Below are positions 6,532 to 8,536 of a stretch of 8,536 nucleotides of DNA, in pieces. The translations under genes were made by a program, and so were the position numbers. The stretch spans positions 1 through 8,536 of the forward strand of contig JAUVKM010000071.1 of NCBI GenBank assembly GCA_030596265.1. Reading direction: 5' to 3'. This stretch comes from Candidatus Cloacimonadota bacterium (lineage in GTDB: Bacteria; Cloacimonadota; Cloacimonadia; Cloacimonadales; TCS61). The stretch's first letter is position 1, and each line of letters opens with the position of its first letter. The notes under the pieces were generated by a model. It worked only from the letters and a program-made list of their open reading frames with translations. It searched no databases and was not told the DNA's origin.

Positions 6532-6630
6532 TGTCTTTCTGAGGAAATCTTCGAAGAATTTTCTAACGAAGAATCTCATTTTTGCAGAGATCTTTCCAAA
6601 GAATAACGTGCAAGATTCGTCAGGTTGACA
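6532..6630 (+). repeat. TGTC-type imperfect palindromic intergenic repeat, fullest copy
   Basis: Begins TGTCTTTCTGAGG and ends CAGGTTGACA; the ends are inverted (TGTC-NN-CTG against CAG-NN-GACA). Inside are CGAAGAATCTC (about 6567-6577) and a roughly complementary GAGATCTTT (6587-6595). Parts recur at 2094-2136 and 3231-3245. It resembles a repeat type common between genes in many bacteria. The stretch 6510-6531 before it holds nothing recognisable. Confidence 0.6.
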
Positions 6631-6687
6631 AATACATTCAATTCTGCTTAATTAACCACTTAGATAAATAATTCTAACCTCTTTTTA

Positions 6688-6727
6688 TTTGCAAGTGAAA
6701 AATCATTTAATTATATAAACTTGCAAA
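6688..6727 (+). promoter_or_regulatory. Candidate leuS promoter overlapping a 9-bp inverted repeat
   Basis: TTGCAA (6689-6694) and TATATA (6712-6717) are 17 bases apart, a good sigma-70 spacing, and predict a start near 6724. The same stretch carries the inverted repeat TTTGCAAGT (6688-6696) and ACTTGCAAA (6719-6727). One arm covers the -35 box and the other covers the start site, as in an operator. The arms also resemble the GCAAGT/ACTTGC stem of hairpin 4 in the RAYT cassettes, so a repeat relic is an alternative. In this AT-rich DNA a chance promoter match is possible. Confidence 0.4.
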
Positions 6728-6792
6728 ATATATTTGACCAAAAGACTTTCGTTTCAAAAGTTGCGTTAAATCTATAAAGGGAGAAGGAACTT

Positions 6793-6870
6793 ATGAGATA
6801 TTTTATTCGAGCGCATTGCAAATTTGCCGGCACAACTCAATTAGGTCTCTTTCTTTTACTCCCCTGTTAG
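6793..6870 (+). CDS. Possible leucine-rich leader peptide upstream of leuS
   Basis: A 25-codon ORF starts MRYFIRAHCKF and ends LGLFLLLPC before TAG at 6868-6870. Five of the seven codons from position 17 to 23 encode leucine (TTA, CTC, CTT, TTA, CTC). AAGGA at 6784-6788 and GGGAG at 6779-6783 are suitable ribosome sites. The ORF lies between the candidate promoter and leuS, and its end overlaps a hairpin at 6860-6874. Amino-acid-rich leader peptides that control matching biosynthetic or aminoacyl-tRNA synthetase genes by ribosome stalling are well known. This instance is inferred. Leucine-rich strings in a short ORF can arise by chance, and the gene could equally be non-functional. Confidence 0.4.
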   Translation: MRYFIRAHCKFAGTTQLGLFLLLPC

Positions 6871-6874
6871 GGGA
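6860..6874 (+). other. Hairpin at the end of the leader ORF, possible attenuator element
   Basis: TCCCCT (6860-6865), loop GTT and AGGGGA (6869-6874) form a perfect 6-bp stem. The T-run (6884-6888) starts ten bases after the stem, too far for a standard intrinsic terminator. CTCCC (6859-6863) could instead pair with the leuS ribosome site GGGAG (6916-6920) or with GGGAG of the leader (6779-6783). The helix could therefore act in translational rather than transcriptional control. Confidence 0.4.
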
Positions 6875-6929
6875 ATAATACAATTTTTACCATAAAACAA
6901 AATTTAAAATTAATCGGGAGAAAATATAA

Positions 6930-8536
6930 ATGGAATATCCTTTTGAAAAAATAGAGAAGAAATGGCAGAAGGTCTGGAACGATAAAAAGATATTCAATGC
7001 CAAAGATAAAACAGATAAGAAGAATTATTATGTTCTTTCGATGTTCCCTTATCCATCCGGCGCACTGCATATGGGTCATGTTTCCAATTATTCTATTGCA
7101 GACGCAATTAGCCGCTACAAGATGATGCAGGGTTATAATGTAATGCAGCCAATGGGCTATGATTCATTTGGGATGCCGGCAGAAAACTTTGCCATTCAGC
7201 ATAATTCACATCCACGCATAACTACCGATAAAAACATCGATATTATGAGAAAACAGTTTGATATGATGGGTTTTGGAATGGATTGGGAACGTGAAGTCAG
7301 CACCTGTCATTCGGATTATTACAAATGGGGACAGTGGTTCTTTAAGAAGATGTACGAAAAAGGACTGGCTTACAAGAAAACTTCATTTCAAAATTGTTGT
7401 GATGATTGCCAGACAGTTCTGGCAAATGAGCAGGTAGAAGATGGTAAATGCTGGCGATGCAGTAGTGTTGTGCGTCAAAAGGAACTGGAGCAATGGTTCT
7501 TTAAAATTACTGATTATGCTGAAGAGTTGTTGGATTTCAGTGGAGTAATAGATTGGCCCGAACGTGTTAAAACAATGCAGACTAATTGGATCGGAAAAAG
7601 TTTTGGAACGGAGATCTGGTTTAATTTGGAAAATTCGGAAGAGTTGATAAAGGTATTTACTACCAGACCTGATACGATCTTTGGTTGTACTTTCATGGCA
7701 CTTCCACCTGAGCATCCGCTTGTTACAAGCTGGCTCAAGCTCAAAGAGGAGCCGGAAAATTCCAAAATGCACCAGTTCTGTGATAAGGTTATGAACGAAG
7801 ATACAATTACCAGAACTTCGGAAGATACAACAAAAGAAGGGATCTTTACAGGAAAGTATGCAATCAATCCAGTTAATGGAGAAAAAGTTCAGATCTGGAT
7901 CACAAATTATGTTTTGATGGATTACGGAACAGGTGCCGTGATGGCTGTTCCAGTTCACGATCAGCGTGATTTCGAATTTGCTAAGAAGTATGATATTCCC
8001 ATTAAGATAGTTATTCAAAATCCGGAAGGAAATTTATTTCTGGAAGAAATGAAAGAAGCTTATACCGAACCGGGAATTCTTGTGAATTCTGGTAAATTTG
8101 ATGGAATGAAAAGCACGAAATCAATGAAATCTATTTCAGAATGGATGACAGAAAACAGCATGGGAAAAGAGACGGTAATTTACAGACTGCGTGACTGGGG
8201 AGTTTCGCGTCAGCGTTACTGGGGAAATCCCATTCCAGTTATTTATTGTGATGATTGTGGAACTGTTCTGGTTCCCGATGAAGATCTTCCAATTAAGCTT
8301 CCGGAAAATGTTGAACTGGGAAAAACCACACAGAATCCTTTGCTTTCGGTTGATGATTGGGTTAATGTGAAATGCCCGAAATGCGGCAAACCTGCCAGAC
8401 GTGAAACAGATACGATGGATACATTCGTAGATAGTTCCTGGTATTATGCCCGTTATGCCGATCCTAAGAATGACAAAATGCCATTCAGTAAAGAACTTGC
8501 AGATAATTGGCTGCCGGTAGATCAATATATCGGTGG
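6930..8536 (+). CDS. leuS: Leucyl-tRNA synthetase (partial, cut by the right edge)
   Basis: Class I synthetase that attaches leucine to tRNA-Leu in the cytoplasm. I read 535 uninterrupted codons to the window edge; bacterial LeuRS proteins are usually about 800-900 residues, so the C-terminal third is missing. In order: N-terminal MEYPFEKIEKKWQ; the HIGH motif as HMGH (47-50) in PYPSGALHMGHV; a four-cysteine zinc module (Cys157, Cys160, Cys174, Cys177); the CP1 editing domain with TTRPDT (244-249) and AVPVHDQRD (Asp344); WGVSRQRYWGNPIP; a second cysteine set (Cys440, Cys443, Cys482, Cys485); and MDTFVDSSWYY (496-506). The KMSKS loop lies beyond the window. GGGAG at 6916-6920 is nine bases before the ATG. 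The long upstream region with promoter, leader ORF and hairpin suggests regulated expression. Longer antisense ORFs within it are not genes. Confidence 0.98.
   Translation, partial: MEYPFEKIEKKWQKVWNDKKIFNAKDKTDKKNYYVLSMFPYPSGALHMGHVSNYSIADAISRYKMMQGYNVMQPMGYDSFGMPAENFAIQHNSHPRITTDKNIDIMRKQFDMMGFGMDWEREVSTCHSDYYKWGQWFFKKMYEKGLAYKKTSFQNCCDDCQTVLANEQVEDGKCWRCSSVVRQKELEQWFFKITDYAEELLDFSGVIDWPERVKTMQTNWIGKSFGTEIWFNLENSEELIKVFTTRPDTIFGCTFMALPPEHPLVTSWLKLKEEPENSKMHQFCDKVMNEDTITRTSEDTTKEGIFTGKYAINPVNGEKVQIWITNYVLMDYGTGAVMAVPVHDQRDFEFAKKYDIPIKIVIQNPEGNLFLEEMKEAYTEPGILVNSGKFDGMKSTKSMKSISEWMTENSMGKETVIYRLRDWGVSRQRYWGNPIPVIYCDDCGTVLVPDEDLPIKLPENVELGKTTQNPLLSVDDWVNVKCPKCGKPARRETDTMDTFVDSSWYYARYADPKNDKMPFSKELADNWLPVDQYIG

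Noticed and set aside
6510..6929. T-box riboswitch upstream of leuS
   Set aside because: I see no T-box core (TGGGTGGTACC-like) segment or strong terminator with an immediate T-run; the visible elements suit a leader peptide better.
7383..8525. Antisense ORFs of 117-211 codons opposite leuS
   Set aside because: They overlap a clear LeuS reading frame with all family motifs, and their translations show no family features.

Overview
The window is AT-rich DNA from a bacterium, with Shine-Dalgarno-led genes, short intergenic gaps and several families of degenerate intergenic repeats. Codon choice, the alr and leuS protein sequences and the style of the repeats suggest an anaerobic, FCB-like lineage such as Candidatus Cloacimonadota. 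That placement is an impression, not a demonstration.

Layout, left to right. Bases 1-52 may hold the last codons of an upstream plus-strand gene. A plus-strand alanine racemase (134-1999) follows; it carries a C-terminal extension of about 255 residues that normal alanine racemases lack. A very AT-rich plus-strand gene (2209-3144) encodes a stand-alone SIR2-like protein with the Asn and His of NAD-cleaving SIR2 enzymes. It sits between inverted copies of an intergenic repeat. A minus-strand block then runs leftward from 6488 to 3316: a small two-helix membrane protein, a REP-associated tyrosine (HUH) transposase, a HI0933/BaiN-type flavoprotein and an unrecognised single-pass membrane protein. 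The window ends inside a plus-strand leucyl-tRNA synthetase gene (from 6930, cut by the right edge) with a long, structured upstream region.

The most distinctive feature is at 5438-6275. The transposase gene is bracketed by two direct ~131-bp cassettes, each holding four different hairpins in the same order. All of the hairpins have an AAGT / three-base loop / ACTT tip (one has a G-T wobble) while the lower stems differ. This looks like a REPtron-type element (a RAYT gene with its own palindromes), but with a four-hairpin cassette on each side.

The second point of interest is the leuS upstream region. A plausible sigma-70 promoter overlaps a 9-bp inverted repeat. It is followed by a 25-codon ORF with its own ribosome site and five leucine codons within seven positions, and then a hairpin whose 5' arm could also pair with the leuS ribosome site. 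This arrangement would suit leucine-responsive attenuation, but it is a hypothesis from sequence alone.

Apart from the tight flavoprotein/membrane-protein pair (4-bp gap), the genes do not form one obvious pathway. Alr (D-alanine for peptidoglycan) and LeuS (translation) are housekeeping. The SIR2 gene and the RAYT element look like accessory insertions.
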